Source of the DNA: Kitasatospora azatica KCTC 9699
GTDB lineage: Bacteria > Actinomycetota > Actinomycetes > Streptomycetales > Streptomycetaceae
NCBI RefSeq assembly: GCF_000744785.1
Contig: NZ_JQMO01000003.1
Coordinates: forward strand, 4,278,001-4,342,000
Direction of reading: 5' to 3'
Length of the DNA: 64,000 bases
Under the pieces are notes generated by a model, which saw only the letters and a program-made list of their open reading frames with translations, did not search any database and had not been told where the DNA came from. Numbering within the stretch: the stretch's first letter is position 1; each line of letters starts with the position of its first letter. The translations under genes and the position numbers were made by a program. Of this stretch, positions 1-8,213 are shown one piece after another.

Positions 1-530
1 ACCTGGATGCCCGCCAGCGCGCGCATGGCGATCGGCCCGGCGAGCAGCCCGCCTGGTCCGCGCTGGCCACCGGTCAGGATCACCGTGGGCGTGGTCTGGC
101 TCGTGCTGTTGAGCAGGCCGTCGATTCTGAGCGAGTTGGTCACCACGGTGATGTCCTGGCGGTCCGTCAGTTCAGCTGCCAGCAGCTCTATCGTCGAGCC
201 GCCGACCAGGCCGATGGCCATGCCCGGCCGCACGGTGGCCGCCGCCGCGGCCGCGATTTCCCGCAACTCCGTGCGCTGCCCGCCGGGTCGGTCGGGGCTC
301 GGTTGCGGCGCGCGTGTCGCCTCGGGTCCGTTCAGCGCTCCGCCGTGCACCCGCACCGCGTACCCCGCGGACTCAAGGGCAGCCAGGTCGCGGCGGATCG
401 TCATGGGTGAGACGGCCCACCGAGCGCTCAACTCCTTGCTGCGGACCGCGCCGGAATGCTGCAGCTCGAGACGGATGCGGTTGCGGCGCTCCTGCGTGAG
501 CGGGGCGGCATCGGCTGCTTGACGGGGCAT
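1..530 (-). CDS. DeoR/GlpR-family transcriptional regulator (3' end outside window)
   Basis: About 176 N-terminal residues are visible; the gene runs off the left edge. The protein opens with a DeoR-type helix-turn-helix (QERRNRIRLELQHSGAVRSK, then the conserved SPMTIRRDLAALE recognition region at about residues 42-54). It continues into the start of the sugar-phosphate-isomerase-like sensor domain (GLVGGSTIELLAAEL, TVVTNSL), the usual layout for repressors that sense phosphorylated sugars. The ATG at 528-530 has a strong AGGAGG ribosome site just upstream. It lies downstream of the beta-helix gene on the same strand, but a strong hairpin at 578-623 separates them, so it probably has its own promoter. 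It is a candidate regulator of the sugar locus to its right; the effector is unknown. Confidence 0.88.
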   Translation of the reverse strand, partial: MPRQAADAAPLTQERRNRIRLELQHSGAVRSKELSARWAVSPMTIRRDLAALESAGYAVRVHGGALNGPEATRAPQPSPDRPGGQRTELREIAAAAAATVRPGMAIGLVGGSTIELLAAELTDRQDITVVTNSLRIDGLLNSTSQTTPTVILTGGQRGPGGLLAGPIAMRALAGIQ

Positions 531-577
531 CGCTCCTCCTACTCCTCGCTCGGCACCTCACGGGGCGTGCGCAGTTA

Positions 578-623
578 CGGGCGGTGCCCGGCCGGCCGAC
601 TGCGGCCGGCCGGGCACCGCCCG
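578..623 (-). terminator. Strong intrinsic terminator-like hairpin after the first beta-helix gene
   Basis: A perfect 20-bp stem (left arm 578-597, right arm 604-623) closes a 6-base loop. It sits 13 bases beyond the stop codon of the minus-strand beta-helix gene and before the DeoR start, so it should end the long minus-strand transcript. No U-tract follows, as is common in actinomycetes. Confidence 0.8.
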
Positions 624-635
624 TTCGCTGTCGGC

Positions 636-3440
636 TCAGCCGGCGGCGAGCTGGGAGATTTCCGTGCTGGTCAGGGTCCGGTTGTAGAAGTGGACGTCGT
701 CGATCTGTCCGTTGGTCAAGTCGACGGGGCCACGGTTGTAGGTGCCGGCCCCGATCACGGTCGCTCCCCTGGCCGCCCAGGGGCTGGTGAAGGAGGTGCT
801 GCCCTGGAGGGTGCCGTTGACGTAGAGGGAGATGGTCTGGGTGCTGCTGTCGTACATCCCCAGGACGTGGAACCAGGTGCCCGTGGTCGCCGACGAGGTG
901 GCCGTGACCACGGCGGCGGAGGAGGACGTGGAGTCGGAGGATCGGGTGGCGAAGGTGAACTTGCCGCCCGACAGCTGCAGGTAGAACGGGCTGACGTTGA
1001 ATCCGGCCAGGCTGGCGAAGGTCTGGTTGCCGCCGCTGACGGTGTTCAGCTTGACCCAGGCCGCGACGGTGTAGCTCTGGCCGGTGTCGATGACCGAGGA
1101 CGGGATGACCGCTTCGGTTCCGGTCGTGCCGTCGAAGCTCAGCGAGTTGGAGCCGACCTTGCCGTTGCCGGCCCAGGCGGTGTTGCCCTCCTTGTAGCCG
1201 TTGTCGGTGTTGCCGAGCAGGTTGGTGACGGCCTGGCCGCTGCCCTCGTCGAGCTGGTAGTAGCCGGCGGCGCCGGTGCCCAGGGCGTACGCCTCATGCG
1301 AGTTGAGCGCGCGGGGGACCATGCGGACGTCGTCGATGGCGCCGTTGACGAAGTCGACGTTGCCGCCGTTCCACTTGGCGCGGCCGATGGTGGTGTGGCC
1401 GTTGGCCTTCCAGGGCGAGGAGAACGCGGTGCTGCCCTGGAGGGCGCCGTTGACGTAGAGCGCGATGGTGTGGGCGCTGTTGTCGTAGACGCCGGTCAGC
1501 TGGTACCAGGTGCCGGTGGTCGGAGCGAGCCCCAGGACCTGGGTGGCGGTGGAGCCGGTGGAGTCGGAGCTGCGGGTGGTGAAGGCGAACTTGCCGCCCG
1601 TGAGCTGCAGGTAGAACGGGCTGATGGAGCTGCCGTCGGTGCTGGCGTAGGTCTGGTTGCCGGTCAGGCTGTTCGGCTTGACCCAGGCGGAGACCGAGTA
1701 GCTGCCGCTGGTGTCGACTGCGGTGGTGGGGACGTCGACCCAGGAGTTGCTCGCGCCGGTCAGGTTGACCGCGCTGGTGCCGACCTTGCCGGTGGTCCAG
1801 GAGGCGCCGGCCTGCAGGGTGCCGTTGTTGCTGTCGCCGCTGATGTCAGCGGTGGCCGTGCCGGTGTTCTCGTCGAGCGGCCAGTAGCCGCCGTTCTGGA
1901 GTGCGGTGGGTCCGGCGACGGCGGAGCCGTTGTAGGCGCCGATGTTGGGTGCGGTGCTGGAGGAGACGGGGTTGCCGAAGTAGTCCTGGCCGCCGTTGCC
2001 GGAGATCAGGGTGCCGGCGCCGAGCGCGGGGGAGCCGGACTGCAGCTCGTACACCGAGGCGGAGGCGCGGCCGGTGCCGCCGGTGCCGGGCGAGACGAAC
2101 AGCGGGTTCGAGGTGATCTTCGCCGAGTCGGACGGCTCGCTGCTGGGGTGGTTGCCGTAGAAGAGGTTGTGGCTCCAGGTGGTGTTCGCCGTGGAGTAAC
2201 CGCCCGTGCCCAGCTTGTAGATGAGGTTGTTGGAGAAGCTGACGTTGCTGTTGGGCGTGCCGTCGGTGAGCTTCCCGTTGTCGCCCTCACCCATGTAGAT
2301 GGTGTTGTTGTACACCTGGGCGGTGGTGTTGCTGTCGACGCCGCTCAAGGTCGGGAAGATGGCGTTGGAAGCGCCGTCATTCTGGCTGATGTTGTAGCGG
2401 ATGACGGACGTCTTCGCGGCGAAACCGCTGCTGCAGCACCACTCGGTGAAGCCGAACGGGTTGTCGTGGCTCCAGTTGTACTGGATGACCGTGCCGCTGG
2501 TGTTGTTGTCGATGTCGAACGCCTGGCCGTCGACGAAGTTGCGGAACTGGCGGGAGACTTCGTTGTTCTGGAAGACGGCGTTGGTCGTCCACCCGTTCCA
2601 CAGGCCGGCGCCGGAGTAGCGGTAGCCGTTGTCGAAGGCGACGTTGTTCTCGATGAGCGGGGAGGCGCAGAAGACGCAGACGATGTCGTTGCCGCCCGCG
2701 TCGGTGATGGTGTTGTTGTTGATCACCACGTTGGTGCTGTTGATGTTGTGGTTCAGGCCCAGGAGGGAGCCGATGTAGACGGCGGCCGCGTCGTCGTGGG
2801 CGAGCGTGTTGCCCTGGACCAGGACGTCGTTCCAGCCGCTGGTGGCGTTGTTGTCGGTGACGTCGAAGGCGATGCCGGCGGACTGGCTCGGCTGGACCGG
2901 GTTCTGGACGTTCGCCCAGAAGCCCAGCACGTTGTGGATGTTGTTGTTGACGATGTGGATGCCGTTGAGGATCCCGCTGGTGTCGTTCTCCAACTGGACG
3001 CCGCTGCGCACGGCAGCGCTTCCGGCGGTGTTGGTGATCTCCAGGTTCTGGATCGTCCAGTTCTGCTGGTCCTTGAGGAACACGGTGGCGGCCGCGCCGC
3101 CGCCGTTCAGGATGGGCGCGGCACCGGAGCCGTAGCTGGAGACGGTGATCGGGTTGCCGGTGCTGCCGGAGCCCTGGGGCTGGAGCTCGCCGGTCCACGA
3201 ACCGCCGTCCTGGAACAGGATCTGGTTGCCGGCGGTGAACGTGGTGGCGTTGACCTTGGCGATGCTCTGCCAGGGCGTGCTGGAGCTGCAGCCGTCGTTG
3301 CTGTCGCTGCCGCCGCTGGCGGAGACGAAGAAGGTGGTGCAGGTGGCCGCGTGCGCTTGCGTCGCGGGCACGATCACGACACCGAGCGCAGTCAGCGCGC
3401 TCGCTGCCGTTGCGAGGAGGCGTCTTTGCCACTTTCGCAT
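636..3440 (-). CDS. Secreted right-handed beta-helix protein with two C-terminal LamG-like domains (copy 1)
   Basis: A 934-residue exported protein. The signal peptide is about residues 1-31, ending AHA before ATC. Residues ~32-500 form a beta-helix with Asn-rich rungs (IVNNNIHN, VINNNTITDAGGND, QVYNNTIYMGEGDNG), a fold typical of polysaccharide lyases and some glycosidases. Two LamG/concanavalin-type jelly rolls follow (~515-722 and ~723-934), each opening with Y-x-LDE-x-x-G and ending IDDV. These probably bind glycan. The catalytic family cannot be assigned by eye; a pectin- or hemicellulose-type substrate is inferred from the neighbouring sugar importer. The ATG follows AAGGGGAACGCC, the same leader as its paralogue at 4495-7287. 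Part of the first LamG domain matches that paralogue base for base. Confidence 0.9.
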   Translation of the reverse strand: MRKWQRRLLATAASALTALGVVIVPATQAHAATCTTFFVSASGGSDSNDGCSSSTPWQSIAKVNATTFTAGNQILFQDGGSWTGELQPQGSGSTGNPITVSSYGSGAAPILNGGGAAATVFLKDQQNWTIQNLEITNTAGSAAVRSGVQLENDTSGILNGIHIVNNNIHNVLGFWANVQNPVQPSQSAGIAFDVTDNNATSGWNDVLVQGNTLAHDDAAAVYIGSLLGLNHNINSTNVVINNNTITDAGGNDIVCVFCASPLIENNVAFDNGYRYSGAGLWNGWTTNAVFQNNEVSRQFRNFVDGQAFDIDNNTSGTVIQYNWSHDNPFGFTEWCCSSGFAAKTSVIRYNISQNDGASNAIFPTLSGVDSNTTAQVYNNTIYMGEGDNGKLTDGTPNSNVSFSNNLIYKLGTGGYSTANTTWSHNLFYGNHPSSEPSDSAKITSNPLFVSPGTGGTGRASASVYELQSGSPALGAGTLISGNGGQDYFGNPVSSSTAPNIGAYNGSAVAGPTALQNGGYWPLDENTGTATADISGDSNNGTLQAGASWTTGKVGTSAVNLTGASNSWVDVPTTAVDTSGSYSVSAWVKPNSLTGNQTYASTDGSSISPFYLQLTGGKFAFTTRSSDSTGSTATQVLGLAPTTGTWYQLTGVYDNSAHTIALYVNGALQGSTAFSSPWKANGHTTIGRAKWNGGNVDFVNGAIDDVRMVPRALNSHEAYALGTGAAGYYQLDEGSGQAVTNLLGNTDNGYKEGNTAWAGNGKVGSNSLSFDGTTGTEAVIPSSVIDTGQSYTVAAWVKLNTVSGGNQTFASLAGFNVSPFYLQLSGGKFTFATRSSDSTSSSAAVVTATSSATTGTWFHVLGMYDSSTQTISLYVNGTLQGSTSFTSPWAARGATVIGAGTYNRGPVDLTNGQIDDVHFYNRTLTSTEISQLAAG
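1323..1772. repeat. Identical 450-bp tract shared with 5185-5634 (copy 1 member)
   Basis: By eye there is no mismatch between 1323-1772 and 5185-5634 (constant offset 3862), while flanking paralogous sequence differs every few codons. The tract encodes part of the first LamG domain. The abrupt ends and silent-site identity suggest gene conversion. Confidence 0.85.
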
Positions 3441-3487
3441 GGCGTTCCCCTTTGAACGGTGGGTGTGGGGGGTGGGGGTGAGGCCGA

Positions 3488-3528
3488 ACCCGGTGCGGGG
3501 GAAGGGGCAGTGGGTGCCCGCACCGGGT
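3488..3528 (-). terminator. Hairpin upstream of beta-helix copy 1
   Basis: A 12-bp perfect stem (3488-3499 with 3517-3528) lies between the SurA-like gene and beta-helix copy 1. The same stem sequence occurs at 7323-7363 upstream of copy 2, so it belongs to the duplicated unit. It could attenuate or terminate transcription, or protect an RNA end after processing. Confidence 0.55.
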
Positions 3529-3561
3529 CGTTCTGGGGTGGGGTTCAGACGATCGTGCTTC

Positions 3562-4416
3562 TCAGTTCACTGCCACGGCATTGAGGACGTCCGTGTCGAT
3601 GTGGACCGAGGCCGAGCGGGCGAGCCCGCTGACGACCGTCTGGAACTGGTCGTGCAGGTAGTCCTGGCGCACCTGGGACGCGGCCTGGCTGAAGGGCAGC
3701 TGCGTCAGGGTGTGGGTGCCGGGGTCTTGCTGGCGGTAGGAGTCGAGGTGGCTCTGGTAGTAGGCGTTCAGCGCATCGTCGGAGGCGGGGACGGCGCCGG
3801 AGGCGGCGAGCTTCTCCGGGAGCGCCGCACTGACGCCGTTCAGGACGTAGCTGAAGTAGTTGGCCTCGGTGTACTGCACGGGGCCGTAGATGACCTGGTG
3901 GGCGGCGACGGCCTTGAGTCGGCGGGCGTTCTCCGCCGTCCAGGCGGTGAGGAAGGCGTCGTAGCCGGCGTCGGGGATCAGCTGGTTCCGCTGCGCGAGG
4001 TCCAGGACCACGGTCGCGCGGGTGACGTCGGCCAGGGCAAGCTTCTTGAGGTGATCGGCGGGGGTCTGTCCGCCGTGCGCGGTGGTCCAGAAGTGCGGTC
4101 CGTCGGCGACGCCGTAGGTCTGCTGGAAGTAGGCGAAGGTCGCGGCCCGGTCCTGCGCCAGGTAGAGCGCGAACTCGCGCACGGGGATCTGGTGGCTGTC
4201 GATCTCGGCAACCGCGGCGCTGGACGGCGGTGGAGCGGCCGCCGATGCGGGACTGCTGCCCTCGCGGCCGACGGTCACGAGGACGATGGCGGCGAGGACG
4301 ACGGCGCCGAGGAGACCTGCGACACCGACCGCCCACCGCGGAACCGCCCGACGCGGGACAGTACCGGTGGACGACGCCGTGCTGCGGCGACGGACCTGGC
4401 GGGTGGCCGTGCTCAT
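3562..4416 (-). CDS. Membrane-anchored SurA/PrsA-like N-domain protein between the beta-helix twins
   Basis: A 284-residue protein. After a basic N-terminus there is one membrane segment at about residues 29-48 (WAVGVAGLLGAVVLAAIVLV), then a low-complexity Ala/Pro/Ser stretch and an extracytoplasmic helical region. IDSHQIPVREFALYL resembles the 'VNGxxISxxEF' opening of SurA/PrsA-type foldases. No parvulin rotamase domain is recognisable, so it would act as a chaperone or holdase rather than a prolyl isomerase. The ATG follows AAGGAG at good spacing. It lies between two paralogous secreted beta-helix genes on the same strand, so I infer a role in folding or release of those exoproteins. The family assignment rests on weak N-terminal similarity. 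Confidence 0.62.
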   Translation of the reverse strand: MSTATRQVRRRSTASSTGTVPRRAVPRWAVGVAGLLGAVVLAAIVLVTVGREGSSPASAAAPPPSSAAVAEIDSHQIPVREFALYLAQDRAATFAYFQQTYGVADGPHFWTTAHGGQTPADHLKKLALADVTRATVVLDLAQRNQLIPDAGYDAFLTAWTAENARRLKAVAAHQVIYGPVQYTEANYFSYVLNGVSAALPEKLAASGAVPASDDALNAYYQSHLDSYRQQDPGTHTLTQLPFSQAASQVRQDYLHDQFQTVVSGLARSASVHIDTDVLNAVAVN

Positions 4417-4441
4417 TCCCGTCTCCTTTCCTCTGGGTTGG

Positions 4442-4473
4442 CCCGGCCCGGGAACTCTCGTTCCCGGGCCGGG
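4442..4473 (-). terminator. Intercistronic hairpin after beta-helix copy 2
   Basis: A perfect 14-bp GC-rich stem (4442-4455 with 4460-4473) and a 4-base loop lie between the stop of beta-helix copy 2 and the start of the SurA-like gene. It may end or partly attenuate the upstream transcript, or stabilise its 3' end. Confidence 0.65.
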
Positions 4474-4494
4474 AACCGCCTTCCGCGCGTCGGC

Positions 4495-7287
4495 TCAGCC
4501 GGCGGCGAGCTGGGAGATTTCCGTGCTGGTCAGGGTCCGGTTGTAGAAGTGGACGTCGTCGATCTGGGCGTTGGCGAAGTCGACGGGCCCCAGGTCCCAC
4601 ATCGCCGCCCCGATCAGGGTCGGCCCCACCGCCGTCCAGCCGCTGCTGAAGGAGGTGCTGCCCTGCAGCGTGCCGTTGACGTACAGGGAGATGGTGTGGG
4701 CGCTGCTGTCGTAGATCCCCAGGAGGTGGTACCAGGTGCCTGCGGTCGCCGACGAGGTCGCCGCGACGGAGGTACCCGTCGAGGACGTGGAGTCGGAGGA
4801 GCGGGTGGCGAAGGTGAACTTGCCGCCCGACAGCTGCAGGTAGAAGGGGGAGACATCGAAGCCGGTCACGCTGGCGAAGGTCTGGTTGCCGCCGCTGACG
4901 GTGTTCGGCTTGACCCAGGCGCTGACCGAGTAGCTCTGGCCGGTGTCGATGACCGTGGACGGGACGACCGCCATGGTGCCTGAGGTGCCGTCGAGGCTGA
5001 GCGAGTTGCTGCCGATCTTGCCGGAGCCTGCCCAGGTGGCGTGGCCTTCGGTGTAGCCGTTCGCGGTGTTGCCGACGAGGAGGTTGGTGACGGTCTGGCC
5101 GCTGCCCTCGTCGAGCTGGTAGTAGCCGGCGGCGCCGGTGCCCAGGGCGTAGGCCTCACGTGCGGTGAGCGCCTTCGGGGTCAGGCGGACGTCGTCGATG
5201 GCGCCGTTGACGAAGTCGACGTTGCCGCCGTTCCACTTGGCGCGGCCGATGGTGGTGTGGCCGTTGGCCTTCCAGGGCGAGGAGAACGCGGTGCTGCCCT
5301 GGAGGGCGCCGTTGACGTAGAGCGCGATGGTGTGGGCGCTGTTGTCGTAGACGCCGGTCAGCTGGTACCAGGTGCCGGTGGTCGGAGCGAGCCCCAGGAC
5401 CTGGGTGGCGGTGGAGCCGGTGGAGTCGGAGCTGCGGGTGGTGAAGGCGAACTTGCCGCCCGTGAGCTGCAGGTAGAACGGGCTGATGGAGCTGCCGTCG
5501 GTGCTGGCGTAGGTCTGGTTGCCGGTCAGGCTGTTCGGCTTGACCCAGGCGGAGACCGAGTAGCTGCCGCTGGTGTCGACTGCGGTGGTGGGGACGTCGA
5601 CCCAGGAGTTGCTCGCGCCGGTCAGGTTGACCGCTCCCGCGCCAACCTTGCCGGTGGTCCAGGAGGCGCCGGCCTGCAGGGTGCCGTTGTTGTTGCCGCC
5701 GCTGATATCGGCGGTCTTGGTTCCGGTGCCCTCCTCCAGCGGCCAGTACGCGCCGGAAGTGGCGGTGGGTCCGGCGACGGCTGCTCCGTTGTAGGCGCCG
5801 ATGTTGGGTGCGGTGCTGGAGGAGACGGGGTTGCCGAAGTAGTCCTGGCCGCCGTTGCCGGAGATCAGGGTGCCGGCGCCGAGCGCGGGGGAGCCGGCCT
5901 GCAGCTCGTACACCGACGCGGAGGAACGACCCATGCCACCGGCGCCCGGGCTGACGAGCAGGGGATCGGAGGTGATCTTCGCCGGGTCGGTCGGCTCGGA
6001 GGCCGGGTGGTTGCCGTAGAAGAGGTTGTGGCTCCAGGTGGTGTTGGTGGTGCTGTACCCGCCGTTGCCCAGCTTGTAGATGAGGTTGTTGGAGAAGGTG
6101 ACAGGGCTGTTCGGCGTTCCGTTGGTCACCTTGCCGTTGTCGCCCTCACCCATGTAGATGGTGTTGTTGTACACCTGGGCGAAGGAGTTGCTGTCGACGC
6201 CTTCCATGGTCGGGTAGACCGCGTTGTCCGTGCCGTCGTTCTGGCTGACGTTGTAACGGACGACCGAGCTCTTTCCACCGAAGCCGCTGCGGCAGCACCA
6301 CTCGACGGAGCCGAACGGGTTGTCGTGCGTCCAGTTGTACTGGATGACCGTGCCGGTGGTGTTGTTGTCGATGTCGAAGGCCTGACCGTCGTAGAGCTTG
6401 CGGTACTGGCGGGCGACTTCGTTGTTCTGCCAGACGGCGTTGGTGGTCCACCCGCTCCACAGGCCGGCCCCCGAGTAGCGGTAGCCGCTGTCGGTGGCGA
6501 CGTTGTTCTCGATGAGCGGGGAGGCGCAGAAGACGCAGACGATGTCGTTGCCGCCGGCGTCGGTGATGGTGTTGTTGTTGATCACCACGTTGGTGGTGTT
6601 GATGTTGTGGTTCAGACCCTGGAGGGAGCCGATGTAGACGGCGGCGGCGTCGTCGTGGGCGAGGGTGTTGCCCTGGACCAGGACGTCGTTCCAGCCGCTG
6701 GTGGTGTTGTTGTCGGTGACGTCGAACGCGATCGCGGCGGACCGGCTCGGCTGGACGTTCGTCCAGGAGCCCAGCACGTTGTGGATGTTGTTGTTGACGA
6801 TGTGGATGCCGTTGAAGATCCCGCTGGTGTCGTTCTCCAGCTGGATGCCGCTGCGCACGGCGGCGCTTCCGGTGGTGTTGGTGATCTCCAGGTTCTGGAT
6901 GGTCCAGTACTGCTGGTCCTTGAGCAGGACGGTGGCGGCTGCGCCGGCGCCGTTGAGGATGGGCGCGGCCCCGGAGCCGTAGCTGGAGACGGTGATCGGG
7001 TTGCCGGAGGCACCGGAGCCCTGGGGCTGGAGTTCGCCGGTCCAGGAGCCGCCGTCCTGGAACAGGATCTGGTTGCCGGCGGTGAACGTGGTGGCGTTGA
7101 GCTTGGCGATGCTCTGCCAGGGGGTGCCGGCGCTGCAGCCGTCGTTGCTGTCGCTGCCGCCGCTGGCGGAGACGAAGTAGGTGGTGCAGGTGGCCGCGTG
7201 CGCTTGCGTCGCGGGCACGATCACGACACCGAGCGCTGTCAGCGCGCTCGCTGTCGCCGCGAGGAGGCGTCTTTGCCGCTTTCGCAT
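4495..7287 (-). CDS. Secreted right-handed beta-helix protein with two LamG-like domains (copy 2)
   Basis: A 930-residue paralogue of the protein at 636-3440 with the same layout: signal peptide (~1-31, ending AHA), Asn-rich beta-helix, and two LamG-type domains. The reading frame stays open upstream, but the ATG at 7285-7287 is chosen because it carries the AAGGGGAACGCC ribosome site and signal peptide shared with copy 1. The two proteins differ by scattered substitutions in the beta-helix and second LamG domain, for example QYRKLYDGQAF against QFRNFVDGQAF. Residues encoded by 5185-5634 are identical to copy 1 at the DNA level. It follows the permease genes closely on the same strand. It probably binds or cleaves the same polysaccharide class as copy 1. 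Confidence 0.9.
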   Translation of the reverse strand: MRKRQRRLLAATASALTALGVVIVPATQAHAATCTTYFVSASGGSDSNDGCSAGTPWQSIAKLNATTFTAGNQILFQDGGSWTGELQPQGSGASGNPITVSSYGSGAAPILNGAGAAATVLLKDQQYWTIQNLEITNTTGSAAVRSGIQLENDTSGIFNGIHIVNNNIHNVLGSWTNVQPSRSAAIAFDVTDNNTTSGWNDVLVQGNTLAHDDAAAVYIGSLQGLNHNINTTNVVINNNTITDAGGNDIVCVFCASPLIENNVATDSGYRYSGAGLWSGWTTNAVWQNNEVARQYRKLYDGQAFDIDNNTTGTVIQYNWTHDNPFGSVEWCCRSGFGGKSSVVRYNVSQNDGTDNAVYPTMEGVDSNSFAQVYNNTIYMGEGDNGKVTNGTPNSPVTFSNNLIYKLGNGGYSTTNTTWSHNLFYGNHPASEPTDPAKITSDPLLVSPGAGGMGRSSASVYELQAGSPALGAGTLISGNGGQDYFGNPVSSSTAPNIGAYNGAAVAGPTATSGAYWPLEEGTGTKTADISGGNNNGTLQAGASWTTGKVGAGAVNLTGASNSWVDVPTTAVDTSGSYSVSAWVKPNSLTGNQTYASTDGSSISPFYLQLTGGKFAFTTRSSDSTGSTATQVLGLAPTTGTWYQLTGVYDNSAHTIALYVNGALQGSTAFSSPWKANGHTTIGRAKWNGGNVDFVNGAIDDVRLTPKALTAREAYALGTGAAGYYQLDEGSGQTVTNLLVGNTANGYTEGHATWAGSGKIGSNSLSLDGTSGTMAVVPSTVIDTGQSYSVSAWVKPNTVSGGNQTFASVTGFDVSPFYLQLSGGKFTFATRSSDSTSSTGTSVAATSSATAGTWYHLLGIYDSSAHTISLYVNGTLQGSTSFSSGWTAVGPTLIGAAMWDLGPVDFANAQIDDVHFYNRTLTSTEISQLAAG
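5185..5634. repeat. Identical 450-bp tract shared with 1323-1772 (copy 2 member)
   Basis: Partner of the tract at 1323-1772. A shorter near-identical stretch also covers both gene 3' ends (from about 631 and about 4490), so more than one exchange may have occurred. Confidence 0.85.
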
Positions 7288-7322
7288 GGCGTTCCCCTTT
7301 TGAAGGGTGGTGGTGGGGGCGA

Positions 7323-7363
7323 ACCCGGTGCGGGGGAGGGCGCAGCGGGTGCCCGCACCGGGT
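7323..7363 (-). terminator. Hairpin between permease gene and beta-helix copy 2
   Basis: A 12-bp stem (7323-7334 with 7352-7363), identical in stem sequence to 3488-3528. It lies in the 92-base gap after the permease stop. It could limit read-through from the transporter genes into the exoprotein genes. Confidence 0.55.
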
Positions 7364-7379
7364 CGTTCTGGGGTGGGCC

Positions 7380-8213
7380 TCAGCCCTTGACGGCGCCGCT
7401 GAGCAGGCCGGACATGATCTGGCGCTGGGCGGCGAAGAAGAAGGCCACCATGGGGATGAGCGCCAGCACACTGAGGCTGAGGAAGGCCGGCCAGTCGACC
7501 TGGAACTGGCCGACGGAGGTGTAGACCTCGAGGACGATCGTGCTCTTGCCCGGGTCGCTGAGGTACACGCTCGGGGTCAGGAAGTCGTTCCAGACCCACA
7601 TGGTCTGGAAGACCGCGACCGTGGCCAGGATGGGCCGGATGAGCGGCAGGACGATCCGCCAGAAGATCTGCCAGGGGCCGCAGCCGTCGATCCGCGCGGC
7701 CTCGACGACCTCCATCGGCAGCGAGGCCAGGTAGCCCTGGATGATGAACCAACAGAAGATCGAGCCCGCGCTGTAGACCAGGACCAGGCCGTTGAGGCTG
7801 TCGACCAGGCCCAGCTTGACGAAGATGCGGTAGACGGGGATCAGGGTGGACTGGGTCGGCACCACGAAGGCGAGCAGCAGCAGCTTGCCGAACCGCCGGT
7901 TGAACCGGGTGGGCCGCATGGTCAGCGCGTACGCCGCCATCGCGCCCACCAGCACCATCAGCGCCACCGAGAGCACGGTCACGTAGAGGGTGTTGGCGAA
8001 GGCGGCGAACACCGGGACGTCCTGCAGCACGCGCTGGTAGGTGGAGAAGTCCGGGGAGCTCGGCAGGGCCAGCGGCGAGGCGGTGGCCTGTTGCTGCGTC
8101 TTGAGGGTGTTGACCAGGACGTAGTAGAACGGCAGCACCATCACGGCGGAGATCGGCAGCATGTAGGCGCTGGTCAGCCAGCCGCGTCGGCGCAGGGACG
8201 TGAGCAGGGCCAT
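7380..8213 (-). CDS. CUT1 sugar ABC transporter permease (MalG/LacG type)
   Basis: 277 residues with about six membrane segments. It carries the permease EAA loop EAARIDGCGPWQIFWRIVLPL, which contacts the ATPase, and the usual C-terminal GLLSGAVKG of the second CUT1 permease. The ATG at 8211-8213 shares its A with the TGA stop of the preceding permease (TGATG), which indicates translational coupling. With the proteins at 8213-9172 and 9181-10467 it forms an importer for an oligosaccharide. No ATP-binding gene is present, as in many Streptomyces CUT1 systems that share the multitask ATPase MsiK. Confidence 0.93.
   Translation of the reverse strand: MALLTSLRRRGWLTSAYMLPISAVMVLPFYYVLVNTLKTQQQATASPLALPSSPDFSTYQRVLQDVPVFAAFANTLYVTVLSVALMVLVGAMAAYALTMRPTRFNRRFGKLLLLAFVVPTQSTLIPVYRIFVKLGLVDSLNGLVLVYSAGSIFCWFIIQGYLASLPMEVVEAARIDGCGPWQIFWRIVLPLIRPILATVAVFQTMWVWNDFLTPSVYLSDPGKSTIVLEVYTSVGQFQVDWPAFLSLSVLALIPMVAFFFAAQRQIMSGLLSGAVKG

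Noticed and set aside
456..3455. A 999-codon open frame on the plus strand opposite the first beta-helix gene
   Set aside because: Its translation is low-complexity (Gly/Val/Ala/Asp runs) with no domain; it mirrors the coding strand of a high-GC gene. The minus-strand frame has a signal peptide, ribosome site and clear domains.
5041..7524. An 827-codon plus-strand frame opposite the second beta-helix gene
   Set aside because: Same antisense shadow pattern as opposite copy 1; its sequence similarity to that shadow only reflects the paralogy of the real genes.
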